Source of the DNA: Methylophilaceae bacterium
Lineage (GTDB): Bacteria; Pseudomonadota; Gammaproteobacteria; Burkholderiales; Methylophilaceae
Assembly (NCBI GenBank): GCA_013141125.1
Contig: JABFRO010000001.1
Coordinates: forward strand, 186,001-250,000
DNA length: 64,000 bases
Reading direction: 5' to 3'
Shown: positions 17,973 through 27,926 of the stretch, in pieces
Position numbering within the stretch: the stretch's first letter is position 1
Layout: each line of letters opens with the position of its first letter
The notes under the pieces: generated by a model
Seen by the model: the letters and a program-made list of their open reading frames with translations, nothing else
Databases searched by the model: none
Told to the model about the DNA's origin: nothing
Made by a program: the position numbers and the translations under genes

Positions 17973-19670
17973 ATGAAACTTCAGATTGAGCAGCCATACG
18001 TTGATGCCATGGTGGATGCGTTTCCGACGCTGGCGATGTTGAAAGAGCAGTTGCGCTTCGGCAATAGTATCGAGGTTCCGGTGAGTCAGCTGGCAAGGGC
18101 GGAGCTGGATTTTCTGGTTGGTTTGTACCGGCTGGCTGGGCCTGAAATGCTTGGTAGAGCGGCACAGTTGCATACTTTGCAGCGTGCTTTAAATGATGAT
18201 GGCGTGAGGTTTGTTGCGGATGATCTGGAAGCGATTGTGCCGGCAATTGCGCGTTATCTGCTGCTGGATGCACTGCGCGGCTGGTTGTTTAATGTGAATG
18301 TGGCGGGTAAGCCGCTTGCCTTTGTGGTGACACGGCTGGATTACACACCGGCTTCCAACGACGAAACCGGCAAAGTATTTATTGAGCTCAAAGCCAATGC
18401 CAAAGCGGCACTGGCGCATATCACGCTACGTATTTCCGCCGCTGATATTGCCGGTAAAACCTTAAGCGAGATTTTTGCCGACAAAGGCTATCTCAAGGAA
18501 ACGCCGGAACTGATAGCCGCTTACGATGCCACCGTGAAACGTTATTTTGACTGGCGCGGCCAATACGGCGCGCAGTTTTCTGCCACAGGTACAGGTTTTT
18601 ATGCCGAAGACCCGACTTCCAATCATCGCAATACTGATTGGTCGCGCAAGGATATAGTCGTTCTATCGGCTAATGGTATGGCGGCGCGGCTGGTCAATGA
18701 TGAAAGTATCATTGCCAATCGCGCCACATCCCTTGATACCACTGGCGATATTCTCGGGCAGTATTTGAGCAAAGCCGCCAAAAGTAACAAGTATGACGCT
18801 GAAAAAGAAGTTAAGGAATCGCAAGCGGCCATTCCCAGCGGCTTGTTCACGCAGTTGCCGGTGCATGGTTATATTCTGCTGTTTCATCTTGATCTGCACC
18901 ATTATTTATGGGTGCATGTGGATGATATGCAGCCTTATGAATATCAGCCCACACTCAAGCAAAAACTCATTTTGCCACCGGAACAGACGGACCTTATCGA
19001 CATTCTCACCGCCGAGATGGATGTGCTGATGGACGATATTGTCGCCGGTAAATCCGGCGGTACCACGGTGCTTTGTGCCGGGCCTGCGGGCGTAGGCAAA
19101 ACGCTGACGGCCGAGGTGTATTCCGAAATCATACGGCGGCCTTTATACCGTGTGCATTCCGGCCAGTTGGGGCTGAATGTGGCGGCGATGGAAACCGCAC
19201 TCAAGGATGTACTGACCCGCGCCCAGCGTTGGGGTGCGGTGATGCTGATAGACGAAGCTGATGTGTATATCAAACGCCGCGACGACGACATGACCATGAA
19301 TGCGGTGGTGGGTGTGTTTCTGCGCGTGCTGGAGTATTTCAACGGCCTGCTGTTTCTAACCACCAACCGCGTGGATGACATTGACGAAGCCATCGTTTCG
19401 CGCTGCATTGCGATGATTAAATTCTATCCGCCGGATGTGGCCGCCCGCGCGAAAATCTGGCGTGTGATGACAGAGCAATTCGGTTTGCAGATTGACGATG
19501 CCCTGATCGCGGAATTGGCGGAAATTTTCTCTCAGGCCACCGGGCGCGACATCAAGGGATTAAGTAAGTTGACGGCTAAATTCTGTAGCCATAAATCGGT
19601 GCCGCCAACGCTGGAAGTTTTTAAACGCTGTTCGGTGTTTCGTGGCATGGATTTGGAGCCGACTCTTTAA
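17973..19670 (+). CDS. AAA-family ATPase with large uncharacterised N-terminal half
   Basis: A 565-residue protein. The C-terminal part is a classical AAA module: Walker A GPAGVGKT (G370-T377), Walker B VMLIDEAD (D427/E428), sensor 1 LFLTTNRVDDID and an arginine-finger SRC region, closest in style to chaperone-like or protease-linked AAA proteins. The first 330 residues are not a domain I recognise; they lack membrane segments and contain a patch of paired aromatic/histidine residues (LFHLDLHHYLWVHVDD). GGGAGCAGG precedes the ATG. It is followed 49 bases later by an FAD oxidase and then a Rieske protein on the same strand, so a role as an activase or remodeller for that redox pair is a reasonable guess only. 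Confidence 0.85.
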   Translation: MKLQIEQPYVDAMVDAFPTLAMLKEQLRFGNSIEVPVSQLARAELDFLVGLYRLAGPEMLGRAAQLHTLQRALNDDGVRFVADDLEAIVPAIARYLLLDALRGWLFNVNVAGKPLAFVVTRLDYTPASNDETGKVFIELKANAKAALAHITLRISAADIAGKTLSEIFADKGYLKETPELIAAYDATVKRYFDWRGQYGAQFSATGTGFYAEDPTSNHRNTDWSRKDIVVLSANGMAARLVNDESIIANRATSLDTTGDILGQYLSKAAKSNKYDAEKEVKESQAAIPSGLFTQLPVHGYILLFHLDLHHYLWVHVDDMQPYEYQPTLKQKLILPPEQTDLIDILTAEMDVLMDDIVAGKSGGTTVLCAGPAGVGKTLTAEVYSEIIRRPLYRVHSGQLGLNVAAMETALKDVLTRAQRWGAVMLIDEADVYIKRRDDDMTMNAVVGVFLRVLEYFNGLLFLTTNRVDDIDEAIVSRCIAMIKFYPPDVAARAKIWRVMTEQFGLQIDDALIAELAEIFSQATGRDIKGLSKLTAKFCSHKSVPPTLEVFKRCSVFRGMDLEPTL

Positions 19671-19718
19671 GTTCGACAGGCTCCTGGCTATTTGTGGATT
19701 TTTTTATAAGGAATACCC

Positions 19719-21275
19719 ATGCAATTCGATACCGTTATTGTAGGAGGCGGTTTATGCGGGCTGGTGCTGGCCGATGCGTTACGTCAAAACGGGCAAACCT
19801 TTGCCTTGTTTGAAGCGCGTGAACGATTGGGCGGGCGTATCTTGTCAGAAAAGGACAATGTTTCCGGCATGATGGTTGATCTCGGTCCCTGCTGGTTCTG
19901 GCCGGAAGTGCAACCGCGCCTGTTAAAATTAGTGAATGCACTGGGTTTGGTGCATTTTCCGCAGCATGATAATGGCGCAATACTTAGCTTGACTGATCCT
20001 AATCAACCGCCTGAACAGCTCACCGTGGAAAGCGTGCATGGCGGCGCGCATCGTGTGGCGGGCGGCATGGGTGCAATGGTGACGGCACTGGCACAACATC
20101 TGGCAGCTGAAGCCATTCATTTGCAACATGAATTGGTTGCACTGGAGGATAAAGGCGATCACGTTGAGTTGCATTTTCGACATAACGATACTGAGGTGAT
20201 TATTTACGCCAAGCAGGTTGTGCTGACGCTGCCGCCACGTCTGCTGGCCGAACATGTGCGCTTTACGCCAGTGTTGGATGCTTCTTTATTGCAGGCCATG
20301 CGCACGACTCACACCTGGATGGCGGATCAGGCCAAAATGGTCATGGGTTACCACACGGCATTCTGGCGCGAGGCCGGGTACTCCGGCAATGCTTTTGTCA
20401 ACCATGCACAAGTCGTGCTGGCCGAGATTTACGATGCCTGCGATGCCGATGCGGAACATGCCGCACTGGGTGGCTTTGTGGCCATGACGCCAGAAGCGCG
20501 CGCGCCTTATGCAGTGAGCATGCCAATGTTGCTGGAAAGTCAGTTGGGGCAGGTGTTCGGCATGAATGCAATCAATGGTGAACTGCATTATCAGGATTGG
20601 GCCAATGAAAAATTCAGCTGTGCCACGTTGGATAGGGTGCCGCTGCAAGCGCATCCCGTTTACGCCAATCACAAACTGCGTGAGCAACACTGGGGCGGGA
20701 AACTGCTGCTGGGCGGCTCGGAAACCGCCAGTCAAGCAGGCGGCTACCTGGAAGGCGCGCTGGATGCTGGCGCGCGTTTGGCGCTGATACTTTCCACTCA
20801 TCAGAGCCCGCTACCTGCAGACGCTAAACACGCCAATGAACTAGGCAATTTTAGCCGCTGGGTAGCCGCGCAGCGTAGCCAGGCACAGGAGCACTATCAT
20901 AGCCATCTCAACCGCGCGCTTGCTGCCCAACAAAAGCAGCAACTGACCCAGCAGGCCTTGCTGGATACGGTCGAACAAATATACAGCGACGCGTTACAAC
21001 GACTGGGCACGCTGCCGCTGGATACACACAATGTAACGGTGGAACAAGGCCGATCTGCCCTGACTCCAGTCGTATTAACTCCATTTAATGGCTTCATACG
21101 CGAGCTGGTGGATACCGCATTGGAATTCAATCGTAACTCCTGTGCCATCTCCAACTTTCCCCAGGAGGCCGCACCAGACGCACCGTATTTGGATGCTATC
21201 CGCCGCGATATGTCTGCCGCCTGGCGTGAATTTGCCCTCTCGGTAAATGATGCGTTGTTGGAAAAAAGTGCCTGA
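19719..21275 (+). CDS. FAD-dependent flavin monoamine oxidase-like protein with C-terminal extension
   Basis: A 518-residue flavoprotein. The Rossmann dinucleotide motif is VIVGGGLCGLVLADAL followed by FEARERLGGRILS, the standard start of the amine-oxidase/phytoene-desaturase superfamily; the C-terminal FAD loop is LLLGGSETASQAGGYLEGALDAG. After that usual end, about 150 further residues follow (from roughly residue 365) that are polar, alpha-helical and rich in Gln and Ala, and which I cannot assign. No signal peptide. AAGGAA lies upstream of the ATG. Located between the AAA ATPase and a Rieske ferredoxin, it may take electrons from or give them to the latter. Substrate unknown. Confidence 0.85.
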   Translation: MQFDTVIVGGGLCGLVLADALRQNGQTFALFEARERLGGRILSEKDNVSGMMVDLGPCWFWPEVQPRLLKLVNALGLVHFPQHDNGAILSLTDPNQPPEQLTVESVHGGAHRVAGGMGAMVTALAQHLAAEAIHLQHELVALEDKGDHVELHFRHNDTEVIIYAKQVVLTLPPRLLAEHVRFTPVLDASLLQAMRTTHTWMADQAKMVMGYHTAFWREAGYSGNAFVNHAQVVLAEIYDACDADAEHAALGGFVAMTPEARAPYAVSMPMLLESQLGQVFGMNAINGELHYQDWANEKFSCATLDRVPLQAHPVYANHKLREQHWGGKLLLGGSETASQAGGYLEGALDAGARLALILSTHQSPLPADAKHANELGNFSRWVAAQRSQAQEHYHSHLNRALAAQQKQQLTQQALLDTVEQIYSDALQRLGTLPLDTHNVTVEQGRSALTPVVLTPFNGFIRELVDTALEFNRNSCAISNFPQEAAPDAPYLDAIRRDMSAAWREFALSVNDALLEKSA

Positions 21276-21315
21276 GTTGCTCAGGAGCATTGCTCAATTT
21301 TGAAGGAGTACAAAC

Positions 21316-21624
21316 ATGAGCTATATCACGCTATGCAAAGCAAAAAATATCCAGGAAGGCGATTTGGCAGCATTCAGCACCGATGAAGGCGACTTTATGC
21401 TGGTATGGCCGGACGGCGGTGAGCTGAAAGCTTTTCAGGGAACTTGCCCACATCAGGATGTGCCGCTATGGAGCACCTTTAACGGCCGCATCATTACCTG
21501 TCAACACCATAACTGGGTGTTCGACGGGCGTACCGGTCAAGGTTTAAGCCCCAGCGGATGTGCGTTGGCAGAGTATTCACTGCGTATTGAAGATGGCTTG
21601 GTGCAAGTGGAATCGGATGCGTGA
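21316..21624 (+). CDS. Rieske [2Fe-2S] ferredoxin
   Basis: Small soluble 102-residue Rieske protein. The cluster ligands are C44-x-H46 (CPHQ) and C62-x2-H65 (CQHH), with the fold motif NWVFDGRTGQG after the second pair. It resembles the ferredoxin components of ring-hydroxylating dioxygenases and toluene monooxygenases (T4moC type), which pass electrons to an oxygenase. No oxygenase subunit is nearby; instead the gene follows the FAD amine-oxidase-like gene by 40 bases, with AAGGAG before its ATG. It therefore probably serves the flavoprotein or an oxygenase encoded elsewhere. Confidence 0.92.
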   Translation: MSYITLCKAKNIQEGDLAAFSTDEGDFMLVWPDGGELKAFQGTCPHQDVPLWSTFNGRIITCQHHNWVFDGRTGQGLSPSGCALAEYSLRIEDGLVQVESDA

Positions 21625-21756
21625 ATTTGAAGCCTGAATTGATAGGCGCTCTCAATCACTGGTCACAAGATATTTAACAGCAAGTCACTGGCTTTCAAAT
21701 TGCCAGGCATGTTTTCAGGTAAAATCATGACCCTGCTAATTGTCTGAATTTTCCCC

Positions 21757-24700
21757 ATGCTAAGTTTTCGTGGCAGTGCCGCACTTTCACCTTTTCGTCT
21801 GGATAAAATATTATCCGTTTTAACCACTTCCGCACCCAGAATCACGCATTTATATGCGGAGTTTTGGCATTTTTGCTGGTCTGAGCCTTTATTGAGCGAG
21901 CCGCAGCAGGAGGTGCTCAAAAAAATTCTGACCTATGGCTCCAGGTTGCAAGAAGAAACCCCCAAAGGTGAACTGTTTCTGGTAATTCCGCGTCCCGGCA
22001 CCATCTCGCCCTGGTCATCGCGCGCTACCGATATTGCGCGCCATTGCGGCCTGGCCAGTGTACAAAGAATTGAGCGCGGCGTGGCTTTTTATGTGGCAAC
22101 AGCGGATGGTACGCCACTTTTGGCTGCGGAAAAACTGGCGCTCAAGCCAGCCATTCATGACCGTATGACCGAGGCCGTGTTTGCTTCTTTGGAAGACGCA
22201 GAACGCCTTTATCATCAGGCCGAACCAGCACCGTTGAGCAGCGTGGATATTCTGAATGGTGGCAAGGCGGCGCTGGAGCTTGCCAATGCCGAAATGGGTT
22301 TGGCTTTGTCAGCGGATGAAGTGGATTATTTGCTGGAAAACTTTACGCGCATAGGCCGCAACCCCACCGATGTGGAATTGATGATGTTCGCGCAGGCCAA
22401 TTCCGAACATTGCCGTCACAAAATTTTCAATGCCGATTGGGTGATAGACGGCGTAGCGCAGGCGCAATCGCTGTTTGGCATGATACGCAACACGCACAGG
22501 CTCAATCCCGGCAAAACCGTGGTGGCTTATTCCGATAATGCCTCCATTGTGCAGGGCGAGAAAACCCGGCGTTTTTACCCACAAGCCGATGGCAGCTACT
22601 GCTTTATTGAAGAAGACATGAACTTCCTGATGAAAGTGGAAACGCATAATCATCCAACGGCGATTTCACCGTTTGCCGGTGCGGCTACCGGCGCGGGCGG
22701 CGAGATACGTGATGAAGGCGCAACTGGCAGCGGCTCCAAACCCAAGGCAGGGTTGACCGGCTTTTCTGTTTCCAATTTAAATATTCCCGGTTTTAAACAA
22801 CCGTGGGAAGCGTTGGATTACGGCAAGCCAGCGCGTATCGCAGCACCCTTGCAGATTATGCTGGATGGCCCTTTGGGCGGTGCGGCGTATAACAATGAAT
22901 TTGGCCGTCCCAATATTGCCGGTTATTTCCGCACCTTTGAAGTGGAAACAGCGGGTGAAGTACGCGGTTATCACAAACCCATCATGCTGGCGGGCGGAGT
23001 TGGCAATATTTCTGCGCAACATTCTAAAAAGAACCCGATTCCGCCGGGAGCCTGTTTGATTCAACTGGGCGGCTCGGCCATGTTGATTGGTTTGGGCGGC
23101 AGCGCGGCATCGAGTATGGATACCGGAGCGAACACGGAAAATCTGGATTTCGATTCAGTACAGCGCGGCAATCCTGAGCTGGAAAGACGTGTGCAGGAAG
23201 TGATAGACCGTTGCTGGCAATTGGGCGAACAAAACCCGATTTTGAGTATTCATGATGTAGGCGCGGGCGGTATTTCCAATGCTTTCCCCGAGCTGGTGAA
23301 TGATGCCGGCGTGGGTGCGCTGTTTCAGTTGCGCAATGTGCACAACGAAGAACCCGGCATGTCGCCGCGCGAACTATGGAGCAATGAGGCGCAGGAGCGC
23401 TATGTGTTGGCGGTTCTGCCGGATGATTTGGCGCATTTCGCCAAAATCTGCGAGCGCGAGCGCTGCCCGTTTGCGGTGATTGGCCATGCCACCGCAGAGC
23501 GCCATCTCACGGTGGCTGATAGCCATTTTGACAATAAGCCGGTGGATATGGATTTATCCGTGCTGCTGGGCAAGCCGCCGAAAATGACGCGCAATGTCAC
23601 GCATACCCTGCGCGCTTTAAGTGCTTTTGATAGCAGCGCCATTGATCTGGTAGAAGCGGCGCAACGCGTGCTGCGTTTACCCGGCGTGGCCGATAAAACC
23701 TTTCTCATCACCATTGGTGACCGCTCGGTGACTGGTCTGGTGGCGCGCGACCAGATGGTTGGCCCCTGGCAAATTCCCGTGGCCGATGTGGCGGTAACCT
23801 TGGCCGGATACGAAACCTATAGTGGCGAGGCGTTTGCCATTGGTGAAAAAGCGCCGCTGGCATTGATAGATGCGCCAGCTTCCGGGCGTATGGCGATAGG
23901 CGAAGCGCTGACCAATCTTGCCGCCAGTCTGGTGGAAGATATTGCCGAGATCAAACTTTCCGCTAACTGGATGGCTCCAGCGGGGCATCCGGGTGAAGAT
24001 GCGGCTTTGTTTGATACGGTCAAAGCGGTGGGTCTGGAGCTGTGTCCAGCGCTGGGTATCAGCATTCCGGTGGGCAAGGATTCAATGTCGATGAAGACGG
24101 TGTGGGAAGATGGCGATGAGAAAAAAGCTGTCACCTCGCCGATTTCATTGGTGGTCACCGCGTTTGCGCCAACCCCGGATGCTCGCAAAACCTTAACCCC
24201 GCAAATTCGCACAGAAAACAGGCTGACCAAACTGCTTTTAATCGACCTTGGCGCAGGCAAGAACCGCATGGGTGGTTCAGCACTGGCGCAGGTTTATAGC
24301 GCTGTCGGCGATAACGCGCCGGATGTGGATGATGCCGCCAGACTCAAGGCGTTTTTCAATGCCGTGCAGCAACTCAACCGTGACGATAGAATACTGGCCT
24401 ACCATGATCGCTCCGATGGCGGCTTGTTTGCTACTTTGTGCGAAATGGCATTTGCCGGACATAGCGGTCTGGATATTGATTTAAGTGCCTTGTCAGGCAG
24501 TGCAACCGATATTCTGTTTAACGAAGAGCTGGGCGCAGTGCTGCAAGTGCGAGCAAAAGATGTAGAACAAATTCTCGCGGATTTGAATCAGGCCGGTTTG
24601 CAGGGCTGTGTTCATGAAATCGGCTTGCCGGTGCCCAATAGCGCGCTGCAAATCCGCCAGGGCGCGCGCGTGGTATTTACCGATTCCCTGATTAATCTGC

Positions 24701-25659
24701 ATAGAGCCTGGTCGGAAACCACGTATCAAATGCAAAAACTGCGCGACAACCCAAATTGCGCACAGCAGGAATACGACCGCATTCTGGATGCGGCTGACCC
24801 CGGTTTGCACGTCAAACTCAGCTTTGATGTTAATGAAAACATAGCCGCGCCTTATATCCTCAGCGGTAAACGCCCCAAACTCGCCGTGCTGCGCGAACAA
24901 GGCGTGAACGGGCAAGTAGAAATGGCGGCGGCTTTTGATCGTGCCGGTTTCCAAACGCATGACGTGCATATGAGCGACATTATCAGCGGACGTATTTCGC
25001 TGAAGGACTTTGCCGGATTTGTCGCCTGCGGCGGTTTTTCCTATGGTGATGTGCTGGGGGCGGGGGAGGGCTGGGCGAAATCCATTTTGTTCAATGCCCG
25101 CGCCAGAGATGAATTTGCGGCCTTTTTCCAGCGCGGCGATTCCTTTGCGCTGGGTGTTTGCAACGGCTGCCAGATGATGAGCAATTTGCACAGCATCATC
25201 CCCGGCGCGGAAAATTGGCCGCATTTTGTGCGCAACAAATCCGAACAATTTGAAGCGCGTTTTGCCATGGTGGAAGTGCTGGAATCACCCTCTCTGTTTT
25301 TCAGTGGCATGGTCGGTAGCCGTTTGCCGATTACCGTGGCGCATGGCGAAGGCTTTGCTGAATTTTCCAGTGCTGCCGCTGTCCATGCAGTGCTGGAGAA
25401 AAAACTGGTCAGCGTGCGCTTTGTGGATAACGCGGGTAAGCCGACGGATGCCTATCCTTACAACCCAAATGGTTCGCCACAAGGGATAACAGGTTTGACG
25501 ACTGCCGATGGACGTTTCAGCATCATGATGCCGCATCCTGAACGTGTATTCAGAAGCGTGCAGAACTCTTGGCATCCCAATGCCGGAAATGTGCAAAACT
25601 GGAACGAGGATGGCGCTTGGATGCGCATGTTCAGAAATGCACGCAAGAGTATTAGTTAA
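21757..25659 (+). CDS. purL: Phosphoribosylformylglycinamidine synthase (FGAM synthetase), large single-chain type
   Basis: Purine biosynthesis step 4: converts FGAR to FGAM with ATP and glutamine. At 1300 residues it is the fused proteobacterial form. N-terminal SF1/SF2 ATPase modules show [20 protein letters not shown] and [18 protein letters not shown]; the C-terminal glutaminase has the nucleophile in [10 protein letters not shown] and the HGEGFAEF and MPHPERVFR motifs of class I amidotransferases. The frame is intact. The ATG at 21757 gives the normal start ([13 protein letters not shown]). A minus-strand frame of 251 codons inside it is a shadow. Monocistronic or first gene before the ankyrin protein. 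Confidence 0.98.
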   Translation: MLSFRGSAALSPFRLDKILSVLTTSAPRITHLYAEFWHFCWSEPLLSEPQQEVLKKILTYGSRLQEETPKGELFLVIPRPGTISPWSSRATDIARHCGLASVQRIERGVAFYVATADGTPLLAAEKLALKPAIHDRMTEAVFASLEDAERLYHQAEPAPLSSVDILNGGKAALELANAEMGLALSADEVDYLLENFTRIGRNPTDVELMMFAQANSEHCRHKIFNADWVIDGVAQAQSLFGMIRNTHRLNPGKTVVAYSDNASIVQGEKTRRFYPQADGSYCFIEEDMNFLMKVETHNHPTAISPFAGAATGAGGEIRDEGATGSGSKPKAGLTGFSVSNLNIPGFKQPWEALDYGKPARIAAPLQIMLDGPLGGAAYNNEFGRPNIAGYFRTFEVETAGEVRGYHKPIMLAGGVGNISAQHSKKNPIPPGACLIQLGGSAMLIGLGGSAASSMDTGANTENLDFDSVQRGNPELERRVQEVIDRCWQLGEQNPILSIHDVGAGGISNAFPELVNDAGVGALFQLRNVHNEEPGMSPRELWSNEAQERYVLAVLPDDLAHFAKICERERCPFAVIGHATAERHLTVADSHFDNKPVDMDLSVLLGKPPKMTRNVTHTLRALSAFDSSAIDLVEAAQRVLRLPGVADKTFLITIGDRSVTGLVARDQMVGPWQIPVADVAVTLAGYETYSGEAFAIGEKAPLALIDAPASGRMAIGEALTNLAASLVEDIAEIKLSANWMAPAGHPGEDAALFDTVKAVGLELCPALGISIPVGKDSMSMKTVWEDGDEKKAVTSPISLVVTAFAPTPDARKTLTPQIRTENRLTKLLLIDLGAGKNRMGGSALAQVYSAVGDNAPDVDDAARLKAFFNAVQQLNRDDRILAYHDRSDGGLFATLCEMAFAGHSGLDIDLSALSGSATDILFNEELGAVLQVRAKDVEQILADLNQAGLQGCVHEIGLPVPNSALQIRQGARVVFTDSLINLHRAWSETTYQMQKLRDNPNCAQQEYDRILDAADPGLHVKLSFDVNENIAAPYILSGKRPKLAVLREQGVNGQVEMAAAFDRAGFQTHDVHMSDIISGRISLKDFAGFVACGGFSYGDVLGAGEGWAKSILFNARARDEFAAFFQRGDSFALGVCNGCQMMSNLHSIIPGAENWPHFVRNKSEQFEARFAMVEVLESPSLFFSGMVGSRLPITVAHGEGFAEFSSAAAVHAVLEKKLVSVRFVDNAGKPTDAYPYNPNGSPQGITGLTTADGRFSIMMPHPERVFRSVQNSWHPNAGNVQNWNEDGAWMRMFRNARKSIS

Positions 25660-25693
25660 ACAAAATTAAAAAAATTTACACTTTGGAGAAGAA

Positions 25694-26179
25694 ATGAAAC
25701 TGATTAAAGCACTATTTTTACTGGCAGCCATCAGCTTGCCGGTCTCGGCAATGGCTGAAATATCCGATGACGACTACATGAAAATGACAGAAGCGCTCGG
25801 CTCGGGCGATGTCAAAACCGTGAAAAAATTTCTGGAAAAAGATGCTGGTGTTAATGATGTGTATTTTGGTTGGTCAGCCTTGCAAATCGCGGCCAACAAA
25901 GGTCAACTGAGCGTAGTCAAATTGCTGGCCGAAAAGGGTGCCGATCTCAACTACAAACATCCACTTACCAAATTGACCGCACTGCAACTGGCCGCTTATG
26001 GCAGTTATACCAACGTGGTTAAATACCTGGCGGCTAAAGGTGCCGATGTAAACAGCAAAATGCGCGGCGATGTTTCCATCGTGCGCGGCTTACATGATGA
26101 AGGTAATACCAAAATGGCAGATCTGCTGTTGTCGCTAGGCTCCAAGGAAGATGGTTGCCTGACGGAAAAATGTAATTAA
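25694..26179 (+). CDS. Exported ankyrin-repeat protein
   Basis: A 161-residue protein with a signal peptide (residues 1-21, cleavage after AMA) and about three ankyrin repeats: WSALQIAANKGQLSVVKLLAEKG, LTALQLAAYGSYTNVVKYLAAKG, and a degenerate third unit near the C-terminus. GGAGAAG precedes the ATG. Periplasmic ankyrin proteins next to redox genes are known in proteobacteria, for example AnkB beside catalase; here the flanking genes encode FccAB-like proteins. Binding partner unknown. Confidence 0.86.
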   Translation: MKLIKALFLLAAISLPVSAMAEISDDDYMKMTEALGSGDVKTVKKFLEKDAGVNDVYFGWSALQIAANKGQLSVVKLLAEKGADLNYKHPLTKLTALQLAAYGSYTNVVKYLAAKGADVNSKMRGDVSIVRGLHDEGNTKMADLLLSLGSKEDGCLTEKCN

Positions 26180-26235
26180 AAGATTTGGTTAGGGGGCGGC
26201 TGAGCCTCTTTAAGTTAGAAAAGGATCATCGCTTG

Positions 26236-26626
26236 ATGCTTAGTTTGATGCCTAAAAGCTCCCTGAATTTATGCTGGCTGATTTTTGTTTCCAGCATCGG
26301 CGTTACGGCAGAGGTATTTGCTGATACTTCTGCCGCCTCAATCAATTCTCAATCTATACAAGTCCGCCATATTCAAATTCTCGCGGCTTCCTGTGCGGCT
26401 TGTCATGGTAGCAATGGCAATAGCGTGGGCGGCACGCCGGTGTTGGCGGGCTTGGATCAAGCGCGTTTTGTGGCGCGCATGTTGGAGTTTCGCGCCGCAG
26501 CTTCCAGCTTCGGAGGTGATGACGCGCCATGCCAAAGGTCTGACCGTGCCGGAAATTGAGCAGCTGGGCGGTTATTTCTTCCAACAAGCGCGTGTGCAAT
26601 CTCCGCTATTGCAGCCCAAGGAGTGA
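26236..26626 (+). pseudogene. Monoheme cytochrome c (FccA-like subunit), frameshifted
   Basis: Small periplasmic cytochrome c. From the ATG at 26236, the first frame gives a signal peptide ending near VFADTSA, then the heme motif CAACH within ILAASCAACHGSNGNS and a class I fold start. Near 26490-26505 the reading frame slips by one: the family tail EVMTRHAKGLTVPEIEQLGGYFFQQ, including the Met ligand region, continues in the +2 frame to the stop at 26626. One extra base explains this. The next gene, fccB, starts five bases later, so this is the heme subunit partner of flavocytochrome c sulfide dehydrogenase. Sequence error or real loss cannot be told apart here. Confidence 0.82.
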
Positions 26627-26630
26627 GAGC

Positions 26631-27911
26631 GTGAACAAACGGCGTGATTTCATTAAACTCGGTGTGGCTAGTGTGGCGCTGGCAACATTGCCCGCTTGTG
26701 CTGCTTATTCAGCCCAAACATATTCCTCGGCCAAAGCGCCTTATCGTGTTGTGGTGATCGGCGGTGGCTATGCGGGTACGGCGGCGGCGAAATATTTGCG
26801 TATGTGGAGCAATGGCGGCATAGAAGTCATGGTGATAGAGCCGCGCCCGCGCTTTGTTTCCTGCCCGTTGAGCAATCTGGTATTGGGCGGCAGCCAGCGT
26901 ATAGGCGATTTGACCTTTGCCTACGATATTTTAAAAGCCCAACATGGCATTCAGTGGGTAGAAGATGCCGTCAGCGCCATCAACCCCGCTGCGCGCAAAG
27001 TGCAGTTGACGCACGGCGATTTGCATTACGACAAGCTGATTATCGCTCCGGGTATAGATTTTATTTACGATAAATTGCCCATGCTGCAATCGGCTGAAGC
27101 ACAACAAAAAATCCCCCATGCCTGGAAAGCCGGTGAGCAAACGGTCAATCTGCGCAAACAGCTGGAAGCCATGCCCGATGGCGGCGTGTTTGTTATCAGC
27201 ATTCCCCCAGCGCCGTACCGTTGCCCGCCCGGGCCGTATGAGCGCGTTTGTCAGGTGGCTTCTTACCTAAAAAATAACAAGCCAGCGGCTAAAATTATTG
27301 TGCTGGATGCCAACCCGGAAATCACCTCCAAGAAAGCTTTGTTCACCAAAGCCTGGGCAGAGCTATACAGCGGCATGATTGATTACCGACCTAACAGCGA
27401 AGTGGTGAATGTGGACATCAACACCCGCACTGTGTATACCGAGTTTGACTCGGTCAAGGCAGATGTGTTGAATGTGATTCCGCCACAACGTGCTGGCAAA
27501 CCTGCACAAATGGCCGGTGTGGTGAATTTTGATAATCGTTGGTGCGAGGTGGATTTTCTGACTTACGCATCGACGGTGCATGCGGATATTCATGTCATTG
27601 GCGATTCCATTTCATCGGGCTTGCCCAAATCCGCGCACATGGCCACTTCGCAAGCCAAAGTCTGCGCCAATGCCATTTTGGCTATGCTCAACAACGAAGC
27701 ACCTGATCCCAACCCGGTGTTTGCCAACACCTGCTATAGCTTCGTCAATGACAACATGGCCATGCATGTGGCCAATGTCTATCGCTATGATGCTACAAAA
27801 AAACTCATGTTGCCCGCCGATGGCGGCGGTGTATCAGACCAACCTTCCGAGCAGGAAGGCAAGGATGCGCAATACTGGGCGCGCAATATCTGGTCAGACG
27901 TGCTGACCTGA
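26631..27911 (+). CDS. fccB: Flavocytochrome c sulfide dehydrogenase, flavoprotein subunit
   Basis: Periplasmic FAD enzyme that oxidises sulfide to sulfur or polysulfide and passes electrons to the cytochrome c subunit. The 426-residue product starts at GTG 26631, seven bases after AAGGAG, with a Tat-type leader KRRDFIKLGVASVALATLPACA. The FAD motif VVIGGGYAGTAAA (residues 40-52) follows. RFVSCPLSNLVLGG (C78) and YRCPPGPYERVCQVASYLK are FCSD hallmarks, the former contributing to the active-site disulfide. The C-terminal FCSD domain is present (FVNDNMAMHVANVYRYD). It follows the broken cytochrome gene directly and precedes a sorbosone-dehydrogenase-like gene. Confidence 0.93.
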   Translation: MNKRRDFIKLGVASVALATLPACAAYSAQTYSSAKAPYRVVVIGGGYAGTAAAKYLRMWSNGGIEVMVIEPRPRFVSCPLSNLVLGGSQRIGDLTFAYDILKAQHGIQWVEDAVSAINPAARKVQLTHGDLHYDKLIIAPGIDFIYDKLPMLQSAEAQQKIPHAWKAGEQTVNLRKQLEAMPDGGVFVISIPPAPYRCPPGPYERVCQVASYLKNNKPAAKIIVLDANPEITSKKALFTKAWAELYSGMIDYRPNSEVVNVDINTRTVYTEFDSVKADVLNVIPPQRAGKPAQMAGVVNFDNRWCEVDFLTYASTVHADIHVIGDSISSGLPKSAHMATSQAKVCANAILAMLNNEAPDPNPVFANTCYSFVNDNMAMHVANVYRYDATKKLMLPADGGGVSDQPSEQEGKDAQYWARNIWSDVLT

Positions 27912-27926
27912 AAGGGGAGCTTGAAC

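Noticed and set aside
24493-25248. A 251-codon open frame on the minus strand inside purL
   Set aside because: It is fully contained in an intact, well-recognised purL and has no protein-like features; a shadow frame.
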